Assembly (NCBI GenBank): GCA_020853775.1
Contig: JADYYH010000044.1
Span: 1 to 64,000 of the forward strand
From: Nitrospira sp.
GTDB taxonomy: Bacteria > Nitrospirota > Nitrospiria > Nitrospirales > Nitrospiraceae
Direction of reading: 5' to 3'
Length of the DNA stretch: 64,000 nucleotides
The notes under the pieces are model-generated. The model was not told the DNA's origin. It saw nothing but the letters and a program-made list of their open reading frames with translations, and ran no database searches. Below are positions 34,763-43,860 of this stretch, piece by piece. Positions within the stretch are counted from its first letter, which is position 1; the number at the start of each line of letters is the position of its first letter. The position numbers and the translations under genes are program-made.

Positions 34763-36154
34763 CTAGTGCCCGCCATGATCGCCGGCAGGATTCGCCATTC
34801 TCTTGATGATGATTTTCCGCCCCACGGTCATGAGGGTAAAGGACACCGCGAAGGCGATCGGAACAAAAATCGCCGTGGCCACGTTGGCATTCTTCACCCA
34901 TCCCATCTCGTAACAGGCTTTCAGCACATAGCTGCCCAACCCCGTGAGATAGTACGTGATGACGATCACGGACAGACTTTCCACCGTGCGCTGCAGAATC
35001 GCCTGCGCCCGCGTCGTGGAATCCACGCTGGCCAGCAGTTTCATATTCTGATCCTGCAGCTGGATGTTCTGCTCCTGCAGCCGCAATTCGATGTGGGTGC
35101 GCAACACCGCCACGGTCGCTTCAAAGTCTTTCTCCATGGCATCGATACGGCGGAGCAACTGCTGGTAGCCGTCGGTAACCCCGGTAATTTTCCAACTGAC
35201 ATATTCTGAAATTTGGCGCAGCGGAGGGTAAGGGCGCTCCTGCAAAGCCAGCAGGTTGCTCTGCACAATGCGGTCGTACGGCACCGACGCCGAGAGCCGG
35301 TATCGCATCGACTCCGCCAGCCGGCTCACCTGCAACAGGTCTTGGGTGAGCACCGTCAGCCATTTCTGCATCGTCGGTGGATTCGTGCCGCCCAACTGCT
35401 CGATCAACACGGCCCGTTGATAGAGGTGCCGCTGCTCATAGTCATGGATTTGATCGACGGCCCGGGAGAACGCCTTCATCGGCAACATGACCAAGTGGTA
35501 ATAGTTTTCGATGGCGACGATGGTATCGACAATCTTCGCCACCTGCTGCCGAAGCGCCTGCTCCGAGGTGGAGCAAATCAGGTACCGCTCCCGGTCGAAT
35601 TCATCGGGTGTGAAACTCGTCACCGCCACAATCTCGTCGCCCAGAATGTGGCTTCCATACACCATGGCACCGGGAAGCCTCGCCGGCAGTTCGCGTTCGA
35701 GTGGTAACTCTTGGGGCAGGAACAGCAAGTCGAGCGCATTCACGCGCAGGCCGAGGGGGCAGAACGGCATCTGATAACCGGGAAACGTGATCGGCCCGAA
35801 ATCGAGGGGCGTGTTCGACTCCCCCATCACATGCCAGACCTGATAGCTGTAATACTCCGTGTGCGCTTCCCACACGACGACGAGGCGATCGCCGTTGGGC
35901 GCCGTCTTGAACCCGTAGCCGAACCGTTCCTCGATGGCGCCTTCCGAAATCTCGAGCGCCTGGAGAAGATGCTGAAACTCCCGCCGGCTATTGGGGCGCT
36001 CGACCGGCGGATTCGCCATCCGGTAGGCGACATGGTGAATATGCGCCGGCACCCCGAGCCATTGCGGCAAGTACTGCTTATTCGATTGGTGGATCCGGTT
36101 CAAAAATCCCGGTGGACGGGAATGCGTTCCGGCAGACTCGACCGTGTCCGTCAT
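34763..36154 (-). CDS. DUF3422-family membrane protein
   Basis: A 463-residue protein of the DUF3422 family. The long cytoplasmic part contains HHVAYRMANPPVERPNSRREF and the EERFGYGFKTAPNGDRLVVVWEAHTEYY block, a coiled-coil helix around residues 340-400, and two membrane spans near the C-terminus (SVIVITYYLTGLGSYVLKA and ATAIFVPIAFAVSFTLM). ATG 36152-36154 is backed by AGGGGTG ahead of it. No function is known for the family; a role at the membrane with a large cytoplasmic domain is likely. Confidence 0.9.
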   Translation of the reverse strand: MTDTVESAGTHSRPPGFLNRIHQSNKQYLPQWLGVPAHIHHVAYRMANPPVERPNSRREFQHLLQALEISEGAIEERFGYGFKTAPNGDRLVVVWEAHTEYYSYQVWHVMGESNTPLDFGPITFPGYQMPFCPLGLRVNALDLLFLPQELPLERELPARLPGAMVYGSHILGDEIVAVTSFTPDEFDRERYLICSTSEQALRQQVAKIVDTIVAIENYYHLVMLPMKAFSRAVDQIHDYEQRHLYQRAVLIEQLGGTNPPTMQKWLTVLTQDLLQVSRLAESMRYRLSASVPYDRIVQSNLLALQERPYPPLRQISEYVSWKITGVTDGYQQLLRRIDAMEKDFEATVAVLRTHIELRLQEQNIQLQDQNMKLLASVDSTTRAQAILQRTVESLSVIVITYYLTGLGSYVLKACYEMGWVKNANVATAIFVPIAFAVSFTLMTVGRKIIIKRMANPAGDHGGH

Positions 36155-36277
36155 ATCACCCCTGCCTCCGACCGAGACCAGCACAGGGCACAGCCGCATC
36201 TCCTCCGGCCGGTCGGACTTCGCAACGAGACCGGCTTCGGAGACTGGCGGCAGAGGCAAATGGGACGGACCTCGTCA

Positions 36278-36442
36278 TTACTCGTCTTCCTCTTCGATAT
36301 CTTCAATGCCCTCGTAGCTGACATCGCCCTCGTGGATGGACGACGCCATCTTTTCACAGGCTGATTCAATGATCTCTTCGGCCTCCTCGGGCGAGTCGGC
36401 GGAAATCAAAAACTTCACGGTAATCCCAAAGCGCTGGTTCAC
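36278..36442 (-). CDS. Small acidic protein (54 residues)
   Basis: Starts at a GTG (36440-36442) with AAGGAG eight bases upstream; the reading frame is NQRFGITVKFLISADSPEEAEEI followed by an acidic tail (EGIEDIEEEDE). The first part resembles a short beta-strand then helix; the tail is strongly negative. Residues upstream in the same frame look like non-coding sequence. Function unknown. It lies between the DUF3422 gene and the pal gene. Confidence 0.6.
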   Translation of the reverse strand: MNQRFGITVKFLISADSPEEAEEIIESACEKMASSIHEGDVSYEGIEDIEEEDE

Positions 36443-36726
36443 AATCGTACTCCTTCGGCGAAATAGGCGGCAGAAAGTCTGTCGCCTGCTGTGGCTCAAT
36501 ACCATAAGCTCCCGCGTATTGTCACCCTCTGTCGCAGGACGGGAAAACGGGACCTGATTCACCGACCCAGACAACTGTCAAAAAACCAGCAGGAAGGCGT
36601 TTCTGGAATGGGCCACAAGGCCTATCGGGATCGAGGGGCCGCTCTGCAGCGGGAGAGATGGTGCGATGAGCAATGTGAGGGATAAGCAGGTGGTAGAGGA
36701 AGGAGCCGACGCGCCGAAACCTGGCC

Positions 36727-36751
36727 CCGGCGCCCCGCGGGCGGGCGCCGG
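36727..36751 (-). terminator. Strong GC-rich hairpin downstream of pal
   Basis: CCGGCGCC at 36727-36734 pairs with GGCGCCGG at 36744-36751, about ten bases after the pal stop (minus strand). No long T-tract follows, so it may act as a weak terminator or an mRNA-protecting hairpin. Confidence 0.45.
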
Positions 36752-36761
36752 AGACTCTCGC

Positions 36762-37499
36762 CTATTTGCGCAGCAACATATGGCCGCGCCGATTCTGCTG
36801 ATAACACACTTCGTCATGGTCGGCACAGAAGGGACGGTCTTTGCCGTAGGACACGACCGCCACCTGCTTTGCGCTGACGCCCATGTCGATCAAAAAGCTT
36901 CTGGCTGCCTTGGCGCGTTTTTCGCCGAGTACGAGATTGTAATCATGGGTGCCGCGTTCATCGCAGTGCCCGGAGATCTTGAGGAGGGCCTTTGGATTCT
37001 CCTTGAGCCAGTCGGCATTGACGGTCAACGAGGCCACGGCGTCGTTCTCCGATACGTTGTAGCGGTCATACCCGTAGAATACGTCTTTGAGACCGGCCTC
37101 CATGGCTGCCGCTTCCTCGCGTCGGATTTCTGCGGCCCACTTAGCGTCCTGTTCATTCGACGTCAACATGCTGCCGATGGGGCTTCGGCTCAACCGTTCT
37201 TCGCCCGCAATCTGGCCGTTCACCAGCGGGGAAAAGCCGCGCAATTTGCCGCCCTCCGCCTCTGATGAGTCGTGCTGCCCGCCCAGTGAGGGATATTGTC
37301 CATCGCGCCCCGCACCGCCGCTCCCGAATGAACCGGGAGCGCTGCCCGACCCGCCTGACGATGCCGACAAGGACGAACCTGAATTGGTGGCCTCGTCCGA
37401 GCCGGATTGAAACCACTTCATGCCGCTACAGCCCGGTGCTGTTAACAGGACTATTGCCACTCCGCCCAACATCAGCTGCGACGCGCCACGGTACTTCAT
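36762..37499 (-). CDS. pal: Peptidoglycan-associated lipoprotein (Pal/OmpA family)
   Basis: A 245-residue lipoprotein: signal peptide with lipobox TAPGC (lipidated Cys24), a long Ser/Gly-rich linker (residues 30-85) and a C-terminal OmpA-like domain with VFYGYDRYNVSENDA, LLKISGHCDERGTHDYNLVLGEKRAKAARSFL and QNRRGHMLL. The domain binds diaminopimelic peptidoglycan; Pal links the outer membrane to the wall within the Tol-Pal system. No tol genes are adjacent. The unusually long low-complexity linker differs from E. coli Pal. Confidence 0.92.
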   Translation of the reverse strand: MKYRGASQLMLGGVAIVLLTAPGCSGMKWFQSGSDEATNSGSSLSASSGGSGSAPGSFGSGGAGRDGQYPSLGGQHDSSEAEGGKLRGFSPLVNGQIAGEERLSRSPIGSMLTSNEQDAKWAAEIRREEAAAMEAGLKDVFYGYDRYNVSENDAVASLTVNADWLKENPKALLKISGHCDERGTHDYNLVLGEKRAKAARSFLIDMGVSAKQVAVVSYGKDRPFCADHDEVCYQQNRRGHMLLRK

Positions 37500-37816
37500 G
37501 AACCTTGCTCCTTGCGAGGGGGTGTAACCTGTGCTGTCCGTAACAAATATAGCACCGGCCTCGATTTACGCCGGTTTCAGCTGGCTGGCCTCAAAAACAT
37601 GCTGTATTCCATGCGGTTGCAAGGGGTGAAGCTTTCAGTAGTCACCCATAGCTGGCGTTATATTCCCTACAAATCTAAGGGATTCTGAGGTGCGCAGAAG
37701 TTAACGAGGCACTGAGCTGGTCCGTGAATCAACGAAGCAGGAGCGGAAATCGTGATGGAGTCAGAATCGGAGAAAGCGGGAATGGGAAGCAGCTACAGCG
37801 GCGGGATACATACTCG
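37500..37816. other. Intergenic, nothing identified
   Basis: About 317 bases between the pal start and the tRNA-Arg gene. The pal ribosome site AAGGAGCAAG is at its left end. No gene or repeat was recognised. Confidence 0.5.
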
Positions 37817-37893
37817 TGGTGCGCCCGGAGGGACTTGAACCCCCAACCCTCGGATCCGAAGTCCGATGCTCTATCCAATTGAGCTACGGGCGC
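37817..37893 (-). tRNA. tRNA-Arg (anticodon TCG)
   Basis: A 77-base cloverleaf on the minus strand: 5' GCGCCCG acceptor, D-arm AGCTCAATTGGATAGAGC, anticodon stem TCGGA/TCCGA with loop CTTCGGA (anticodon TCG), T-arm GGTTCAAGTCC, and encoded 3' ACCA. The acceptor stem pairs perfectly. TCG reads CGA and other CGN arginine codons. Confidence 0.95.
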
Positions 37894-37977
37894 GCGCGGG
37901 GATTAAAACCATGTTACTGAGGGGAAGTCAAGAAATGCCCGAGGGCCACTGCTGTTTCACCTGCAGACTCAGCCGGC

Positions 37978-38496
37978 TCACTGGCTCGGCTCCCGTGGCA
38001 TCAGCCTAAGAATGCGTTCGGCCACCTCGGCCGTGGAGACGCCGTCGGTCGAAACCACATGGGCGGCAGCGGCCTGATACTTGGGCGTCCGTTCGGTCAA
38101 CACGTCACGAATCTCTTCGGTGAAGGATTTGGTCCCCGTCAGCGACGGCCGCTGTGTGTCGCCGCCGATTCGGCGTGTGATGGTGTCCACCGTCGCGGTC
38201 AACCAGACCAACATGCCATTCTTTTGTAACACCGCCACATTCTCCGGCCGGAGAATGGCCCCGCCACCGGTATCGATGATCAACCCATCCCGGGCGGCAA
38301 AATCCCGGCAGACGGCCGACTCCACATCGCGAAAATGATCCCAGCCGAATTGCCTGACGATTTCAGGCACAGGGAGATTGGCGCGTTTCACGATCTCGGC
38401 ATCCGTCGAGACAACCGTGCGGCCGAGCTTACGGGCGAGCACTTTGCCGACCGTACTCTTGCCGGTTCCGCGATAGCCGATCAGTACCAGATTCAT
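37978..38496 (-). CDS. aroK: Shikimate kinase
   Basis: A 172-residue P-loop kinase phosphorylating shikimate at the 3-position. The Walker A is GYRGTGKSTVGKVLARKLG, the shikimate-binding DTGGGAILRPENVAVLQKNG and RPSLTG lid are typical. Normal length. It ends a leftward unit trmI-SDR-aroE-aroK, 66 bases after aroE, and supplies the next step of the shikimate pathway to the aroA gene at 58.5 kb. Confidence 0.95.
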   Translation of the reverse strand: MNLVLIGYRGTGKSTVGKVLARKLGRTVVSTDAEIVKRANLPVPEIVRQFGWDHFRDVESAVCRDFAARDGLIIDTGGGAILRPENVAVLQKNGMLVWLTATVDTITRRIGGDTQRPSLTGTKSFTEEIRDVLTERTPKYQAAAAHVVSTDGVSTAEVAERILRLMPREPSQ

Positions 38497-38562
38497 AGAA
38501 GGTTCCAGGCCGGAACGGATGAGGTTGCTACCCGGGGTTGCGCGCGGAGAAGAGCCGATTCC

Positions 38563-39417
38563 TTAAGCAAACCGAGACTCCAATACCTGCCGCATGATAT
38601 CGACAGGAGCCGGCTGTTTCGTCCACAACTCGAATTGCAGCACCGCTTGATTGAGGAACATCTCCAACCCGGAAATGGTCCGGCAGCCGCCGGCCTTCGC
38701 TTCCTGGAGCAGCTTGGTTTCGCGCGGGTTGTACACGATATCCATCACCGTGAGCTCCGGCCTGAAGAGATTGGCGGGCACACAGGACTCATCGATCTTG
38801 GGCGACATACCGACCGGCGTACAGTGAATCAACGTGCGAACATGTGGCACCCAATTACGCAGCATGTCTAGCGTCAGCGGTCCGTCTTCGACGGGTACGC
38901 CCGTCTTGTCCCGCAGATCTTTCACCAGCTTCTGCCGCTCCGCTTCTTCAATCCCAAGAATAGTCAGCCCCGCAAGGCCCGTTCCCGTCGCCAATGCAAA
39001 CGCAATGGCGCGAGCGGCCCCGCCGGACCCCAGGACCAACACCCGATGTCCGTCGAGCAGTGCGCCACCTTCTTTCAAGGCCCGCAGCGCCCCCGACGCA
39101 TCCGTATTGTACCCTTTGAGTTTTCCCTCTTCGGCCACGATGGTGTTGATCGCGCCGATGTGCTTGGCCGTGGGCTCCACTTCGTCCAGGAACGGAATGG
39201 CCGCCACCTTGTGCGGAATCGTCACGCTGAATCCCCGCGCATTCCCCAAGGCTCGTATGCCTTTCAAGGCGTCGCCGAGGGCTTCTACGCGAAAGGCCAG
39301 ATACACCAAATCCAGCCCCAGTTTCTGAAAAGCGGCATTGTGAATCGCCGGCGACAGGGAATGCTCGACCGGGTTCCCGATGATGCCGCACCATTGAGTG
39401 TGAGATGTGATGTCCAT
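38563..39417 (-). CDS. aroE: Shikimate dehydrogenase (NADP)
   Basis: A 284-residue enzyme reducing 3-dehydroshikimate. N-terminal substrate domain IIGNPVEHSLSPAIHNAAFQ, GFSVTIPHKVAAIPFLDE with the catalytic Lys, TDASGALRAL, and the nucleotide motif VLVLGSGGAARAIAFAL. ATG 39415-39417 fits the family start, with AGGAAC upstream; a 12-residue longer frame is open. It lies between the SDR gene and aroK. Confidence 0.95.
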   Translation of the reverse strand: MDITSHTQWCGIIGNPVEHSLSPAIHNAAFQKLGLDLVYLAFRVEALGDALKGIRALGNARGFSVTIPHKVAAIPFLDEVEPTAKHIGAINTIVAEEGKLKGYNTDASGALRALKEGGALLDGHRVLVLGSGGAARAIAFALATGTGLAGLTILGIEEAERQKLVKDLRDKTGVPVEDGPLTLDMLRNWVPHVRTLIHCTPVGMSPKIDESCVPANLFRPELTVMDIVYNPRETKLLQEAKAGGCRTISGLEMFLNQAVLQFELWTKQPAPVDIMRQVLESRFA

Positions 39418-39485
39418 ACGCGATGTTCCTGCTTCGTGCACCATGATGCCCACGCCCTGCCCTGCCCGGCGCGGGAGACTGCCGA

Positions 39486-40247
39486 CTATCCCTTACTGAT
39501 GGTCATGCCGCCATCGATCGGGAAGGTGCCGCCGGTGACCCAACTCGATTCGTCGGAGGCCAGATACAACACCATCTTCGCGACTTCCTCGGGCTTCCCC
39601 GGGCGACGGATGGCGTACTGCGACATGATAGGTTCCAGGCTGGCAGGATCCGCCATGAGCGGCGCCGCCATCGGCGTGTCGACCAACCCCGGGTTCACCG
39701 CATTGCACCGAATATTGTCTGACGCATAATCGACGGCCAAGGATCGGGTCAAGGCATCCAACCCGCCTTTGGATGCGGCATAGGCCGACAGCCCGCGAAT
39801 GCCGATCAGGCTGGCCACGGTGGAAATATTCACGATCGACCCGCCGCCGGCCTTGATCAATTCCGGGATCGCCGCCCGCGTCATCCTGAACACGCCCGTT
39901 AAATTGATGTCCAACACTTTGGCCCAGGTGGCATCGTCTGTCTCGTGCAGCCGCTTGCCGAACTCGCCGATGCCGGCATTGTTCACCAGAATGTGCACCT
40001 TGCCGAACGTGCGCGTGGTCTGCGCCACCACGTCCTGCACATGGGCCTCATCCGTAACGGACCCGACAACGGCCAGCGCTCGTCCCCCGTTGACCCCGAT
40101 GCCCTTCACGACACGGTCGAGTTCTTCCTTGCGGCGACCGGTGACGACGACGTGCGCCCCTTCATCCGCGAATAATTTGGCGATGGCTTCACCGATTCCT
40201 GCATTGCCACCGGTAATGATGGCCACTTTCCCCTGTAACCGATTCAT
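39486..40247 (-). CDS. Short-chain dehydrogenase/reductase
   Basis: A 253-residue SDR with cofactor motif IITGGNAGIGEAIA, NNAGIGEFG, catalytic SxnYxxxK as SAYAASKGG, and IRCNAVNPGLVDTPM. Closest in layout to FabG-type or broad substrate SDRs; the natural substrate is unclear. Its ATG overlaps the trmI stop by four bases. Placement between trmI and aroE may only be operon context. Confidence 0.9.
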   Translation of the reverse strand: MNRLQGKVAIITGGNAGIGEAIAKLFADEGAHVVVTGRRKEELDRVVKGIGVNGGRALAVVGSVTDEAHVQDVVAQTTRTFGKVHILVNNAGIGEFGKRLHETDDATWAKVLDINLTGVFRMTRAAIPELIKAGGGSIVNISTVASLIGIRGLSAYAASKGGLDALTRSLAVDYASDNIRCNAVNPGLVDTPMAAPLMADPASLEPIMSQYAIRRPGKPEEVAKMVLYLASDESSWVTGGTFPIDGGMTISKG

Positions 40248-41122
40248 GCCGTTGCGTCCTCCCCCTCCTGCTCCTCATCCTCTTTCTCGGCCGCCTCTTC
40301 CGTGTCGACGGTCTTGTTCGGACGCGACCACCAGCCCTCTTCGACTTTTCTGGCCACGGTCAAAAACCCCGAATGCGCCACCATGCGATGATCGGGGCGG
40401 ACACTGCGCCCTTGGATCGACCAGGTCCGCAGCAAGGTCTCAAAGGTTTCGATATTGCCGAAGACCGACGTGCGTTCCAGCGCATCAACGGTTTGCATCA
40501 CCTGCGGGATGGTGGGCACAAAGCTCAAATAAATGCCGCCGGAGCGCAAGACCTTCGCCGCATGCGGAACGACCTGCCAGGGTTCGGGCAGATCCAGCAC
40601 GAGGCGATCGAACGGACGACCGTCTTCGAGGAGGTCGATGCCCTCATAGGCGTTCTTTCGCATGGGCATCAAGGTGGACACCGGCCCCATGTAGCGTTCG
40701 ATATTCGTCAAGGCGGTGCGGGCGAAGTCATCCCGCGCCTCATAGGTCACGACCAGCCCGGTGGGACCCACGGCGCGTAACAAGGCCATCGTGAGCGCTC
40801 CGGAGCCGGTTCCTGCCTCGAAGACCCGCGCGCCTGGATACACATCCGCCCACATGGGAATCAACGACAGGTCCTTGGGATACAACACCTGTGCCCCGCG
40901 GGGCATTTTGAGGACATACTCGCCGAAGGTCGGCCGCAGGGCGAGGAATCGCTTGCCTTTCGACAGGGTCACGATCGACCCGTCGGGCTTGCCGATCAGC
41001 TCGTCGTGCGCAATTGTCTCGCCGCTGAAGTGATAGATATCCCCGGCTTTCAAGGTCAGGGCGTACTGCCGGCCCTTCTTGTCGACCAGATGAACGCGTT
41101 CCCCGTTTTGTAGTTGTGACAT
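40244..41122 (-). CDS. trmI: tRNA (adenine-N1)-methyltransferase TrmI
   Basis: A 292-residue SAM-dependent enzyme that methylates A58 (and often A57) in the T-loop of tRNA. The start LQNGERVHLVDKKGRQYALTLKAG with HFSGETIAHDELIG is the N-terminal beta-barrel; the catalytic part has FEAGTGSGALTMALLRAVG (SAM motif I), TYEARDDFARTALTNIERY and LVLDLPEPWQVVPHAAKVL with the DLPEPW motif. The C-terminus is a charged, acidic tail. It heads the unit containing aroE and aroK. Confidence 0.92.
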   Translation of the reverse strand: MSQLQNGERVHLVDKKGRQYALTLKAGDIYHFSGETIAHDELIGKPDGSIVTLSKGKRFLALRPTFGEYVLKMPRGAQVLYPKDLSLIPMWADVYPGARVFEAGTGSGALTMALLRAVGPTGLVVTYEARDDFARTALTNIERYMGPVSTLMPMRKNAYEGIDLLEDGRPFDRLVLDLPEPWQVVPHAAKVLRSGGIYLSFVPTIPQVMQTVDALERTSVFGNIETFETLLRTWSIQGRSVRPDHRMVAHSGFLTVARKVEEGWWSRPNKTVDTEEAAEKEDEEQEGEDATA

Positions 41123-41401
41123 AGGTCGGCATTCTAGGAGATGGCCGACGCGTTTTCAACCGAATCGCCGTGAACCAGCGCTTCATACGCCACCGATCCC
41201 TTGACAGTTCCGCGAGCATCCCTATCTCACATGGGAAGGAATCTGAACGGCTGCATGCCCTCGTAGTATGAGCAAGGACGGCCGGAGCGTGGGCTGGGGC
41301 GACGAATCCTTTTTGTTGCTCTGGTCTCTTACATAGGAGAGGGGATCGTCCTCAAGAGTTTCCGTAGCCAACCATCCCCGGACGGGGAAGAGGGGTGACA
41401 C

Positions 41402-42658
41402 ATGATGAAACACGCGATCGCGATTCAAGACGATACAGATCCCACGCTGACCGTCGAAGTCGACCCGGACGCCGATGATGTGGAAGCCAGTACGCTGCTG
41501 GACAGCATCGCGCAGGGCGATCAACCTGAGGCCGAGACCGAAGAAGCGGCGCCTGAAAAACCCTTGCGTTCAGCGTCGTCCCCATTTCTTTTGGAATCGT
41601 TATATTTTCGTTCATTCGGCGAACGGGGGCTGCTGGAACGGGAAGAAGAAATTGAACTGGCCAAGCAACTCGACCTCGGCACGCGCCAGATACGCCAGTC
41701 GCTTCTGCAAGCCGTCAAAGCCTGTGGGGGATTAAAACGTCTTGAAGACGCGGCCGAACACATTCAGACCTTGCAGACGGTGCGACGGCTCAGCGGCCTA
41801 TCGGCCACGGCGCTCAATCAAGCGGAGCGCGCGCTGCAGCACCTGCTCTCGGATAACATCGCGGGAACCAAAGTGCCGGCAGCGGTGCGGAAGGAGTTGG
41901 AGGCCTGCTTAGCCACGCTGCGCCGTTCACGTGTCACGCTGGAGACGGCGAAGGACGAGTTGGTGCGCTGCAATCTCCGGCTGGTCGTGAACGTCGCGAA
42001 GCATTACACGGGGCGAGGCCTCACCTTGCTGGACTTGGTGCAGGAAGGCAATATCGGTTTGATGAAAGCCGCCGAGCGCTATCAGCACCGCAAGGGATTC
42101 AAATTCAGCACCTACGCAACCTGGTGGATACGGCAAGGCATTACCCGCTCCCTGGCCGATCAATCCAGGACGATCAGGATTCCTGTGCACCAGACGGAAG
42201 CGTCGAACCGCATTCTCCGGGCGTCACGCCGGCTTGTGCAGCAGTTGGGTCGCCAGCCGCGCCTGGAAGAAATCGCCTCGATGATGCGCATGCGGCCCGA
42301 TCGTCTGCATGAAACGATGCAGGCGTTTCAAGAACCGGTAGCGCTGGAACATCAGGTGGGTGAGGGTGGAACGGAACTCGGCGAACTGTTGCCGGACCAG
42401 CAGGCGGTGCCGCCGGATGCCCATGTGAATCGCACGGAACTCACGCGCGAGATGGACCGCATTCTCGGGACCTTAACGCCCAGAGAGCAAACAGTCATCC
42501 GGTTGCGATTCGGCATCGGCGAAGACCAGGCACGGACCCTGGAGCAGGTGGGGCAACATCTGTCGGTTACGCGCGAACGCATCCGGCAGATCGAAGCCAA
42601 AGCGTTGAAGAAGCTCAAGACCCCGATGGTCAAGGAAATGTTTGCCGCGCTGAAGTAG
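41402..42658 (+). CDS. RNA polymerase sigma-70 family factor (RpoD/RpoS-like)
   Basis: A 418-residue sigma factor with clear regions: 1.2 near LFLERGLLEREEEIELAKQL, 2.1-2.4 in RLVVNVAKHYTGRGLTLLDL and KGFKFSTYATWWIRQGITRS, 3 in LADQSRTIRIPVHQTEASNR, and 4.2 in LTPREQTVIRLRFGIGED with the helix-turn-helix VTRERIRQIEAKALKKLK. A group 1 primary sigma normally has a long N-terminal region 1.1; only about 60 residues precede region 1.2, so this is probably a secondary (group 2) sigma. Start at ATG 41402 (or 41405) after GAGGGGTGA. Confidence 0.88.
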   Translation: MMKHAIAIQDDTDPTLTVEVDPDADDVEASTLLDSIAQGDQPEAETEEAAPEKPLRSASSPFLLESLYFRSFGERGLLEREEEIELAKQLDLGTRQIRQSLLQAVKACGGLKRLEDAAEHIQTLQTVRRLSGLSATALNQAERALQHLLSDNIAGTKVPAAVRKELEACLATLRRSRVTLETAKDELVRCNLRLVVNVAKHYTGRGLTLLDLVQEGNIGLMKAAERYQHRKGFKFSTYATWWIRQGITRSLADQSRTIRIPVHQTEASNRILRASRRLVQQLGRQPRLEEIASMMRMRPDRLHETMQAFQEPVALEHQVGEGGTELGELLPDQQAVPPDAHVNRTELTREMDRILGTLTPREQTVIRLRFGIGEDQARTLEQVGQHLSVTRERIRQIEAKALKKLKTPMVKEMFAALK

Positions 42659-42686
42659 CGACGGCAGGACATGCGGAGCAGGGAAA

Positions 42687-42719
42687 CGGGCGAGGCTTCG
42701 GCCTCGCCCGTGTTGTTTT
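42687..42719 (+). terminator. Intrinsic terminator after the sigma-factor gene
   Basis: CGGGCGAGGC-TTCG-GCCTCGCCCG (ten perfect base pairs) followed by TGTTGTTTT, 29 bases beyond the stop codon. A textbook rho-independent terminator. Confidence 0.9.
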
Positions 42720-42780
42720 GCGCGCGCTTTCGCCGTACGTGCGAGTGTGAGAGAATGCGCCGGCGGAGGATCGACTTTCC

Positions 42781-43857
42781 ATGGTGACAGGCTCCTACAG
42801 TCCCGGCGCACCATCCAGAGGCGGCCAGACTCGTCGTCCAGTCTGGCGCATGTTTTCGGTGTTCCTCTGCAGTCTCACGCTGACGACCCTGGGAATGGAG
42901 CGCCAGAGCGCCCATGCCGCTTCGTTGACCGAACTTCCGGTGCCCACCGTTGTGTCGAAAGTGCGGCCGTCGGTGGTGACCGTGCTGACGCGTGGAATCC
43001 CGCCAGGGGGTTCGCAGCATGGCGCGCCCTCCGGTTCCGGCTCCGGCATCATTCTCGACACCAACGGCTACATCCTGACCAACAATCACCTGGTTCAGGG
43101 CGTGACCAGCGTCGTAGTCGGATTATCCACGGGCCGGCTGACGCCCGGTCGTGTCGTCGCCCGTGACTTTCTCCTGGACCTCGCCCTCATCAGAATTACG
43201 GCGCCCGATCTGGTGCCTGCTGAATTCAGCCAGCGCACCACCCTTGAGATTGGAGAGACCGTGATCGCCATCGGCAACCCGTTGGCGTTGAAAGGCGGAT
43301 CTACCGTGACCGTCGGCGTGATCAGCGCGCTGGACCGTTCAGTCCTGACGCCGGAAGGGGAAACCCTGTACGATTTGCTGCAAACGGATGCCGCCATCAA
43401 CCCGGGAAACAGCGGCGGCCCCTTGGTCGATCGCTTCGGCCAGGTTGTCGGGATCAATGTCGCCATTGCCCCGTCGGCGCAAGCCATCAGTTATGCCATC
43501 GCCATCGAAGCCATGACCTCGCCTATCGCATCGATGATGGCGCGGGGAGCCGTCGAGCGGCCGGACTTAGGACTGATTCCGCTGACTATCACGCCCAGCG
43601 TGGCGGCGAGTTTTGATCTGGAGAGCGACCGGGGCATCCTCGCCCTGCAGGTGGACCAGGCCAAAGTCGCCGGACAAGCCGGGTTGCAATCCGGGGATGT
43701 GGTGACGGCCATTGATAACCGCCCCCTCTACAATATGGGAGATTTCTGGCATGCCATCGAGCATGCCAACGGGCAGATGGCGTTCCAGGTCGCGACGCAG
43801 GGCAAATCCGGAACATCCACGATCATCATTTCACGACCCGGCCTGCCACGGCCGTAA
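42781..43857 (+). CDS. HtrA/DegP-type periplasmic serine protease
   Basis: A 358-residue trypsin-like protease with one PDZ domain. The N-terminal 47 residues include a hydrophobic signal (FSVFLCSLTLTTLGM). Catalytic triad: His103 in GYILTNNHLV, Asp133 in FLLDLALI, Ser211 in NPGNSGGPLVD. The PDZ region is about residues 255-350. One PDZ and roughly this length fit the DegS/DegQ-like type. It works on misfolded envelope proteins or as a regulated protease. lipB starts four bases after its stop. Confidence 0.9.
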   Translation: MVTGSYSPGAPSRGGQTRRPVWRMFSVFLCSLTLTTLGMERQSAHAASLTELPVPTVVSKVRPSVVTVLTRGIPPGGSQHGAPSGSGSGIILDTNGYILTNNHLVQGVTSVVVGLSTGRLTPGRVVARDFLLDLALIRITAPDLVPAEFSQRTTLEIGETVIAIGNPLALKGGSTVTVGVISALDRSVLTPEGETLYDLLQTDAAINPGNSGGPLVDRFGQVVGINVAIAPSAQAISYAIAIEAMTSPIASMMARGAVERPDLGLIPLTITPSVAASFDLESDRGILALQVDQAKVAGQAGLQSGDVVTAIDNRPLYNMGDFWHAIEHANGQMAFQVATQGKSGTSTIIISRPGLPRP

Positions 43858-43860
43858 GCC

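Noticed and set aside
42781-43857. Annotating the protease as DegP proper
   Set aside because: Only one PDZ domain is present; the general HtrA-type name is safer.
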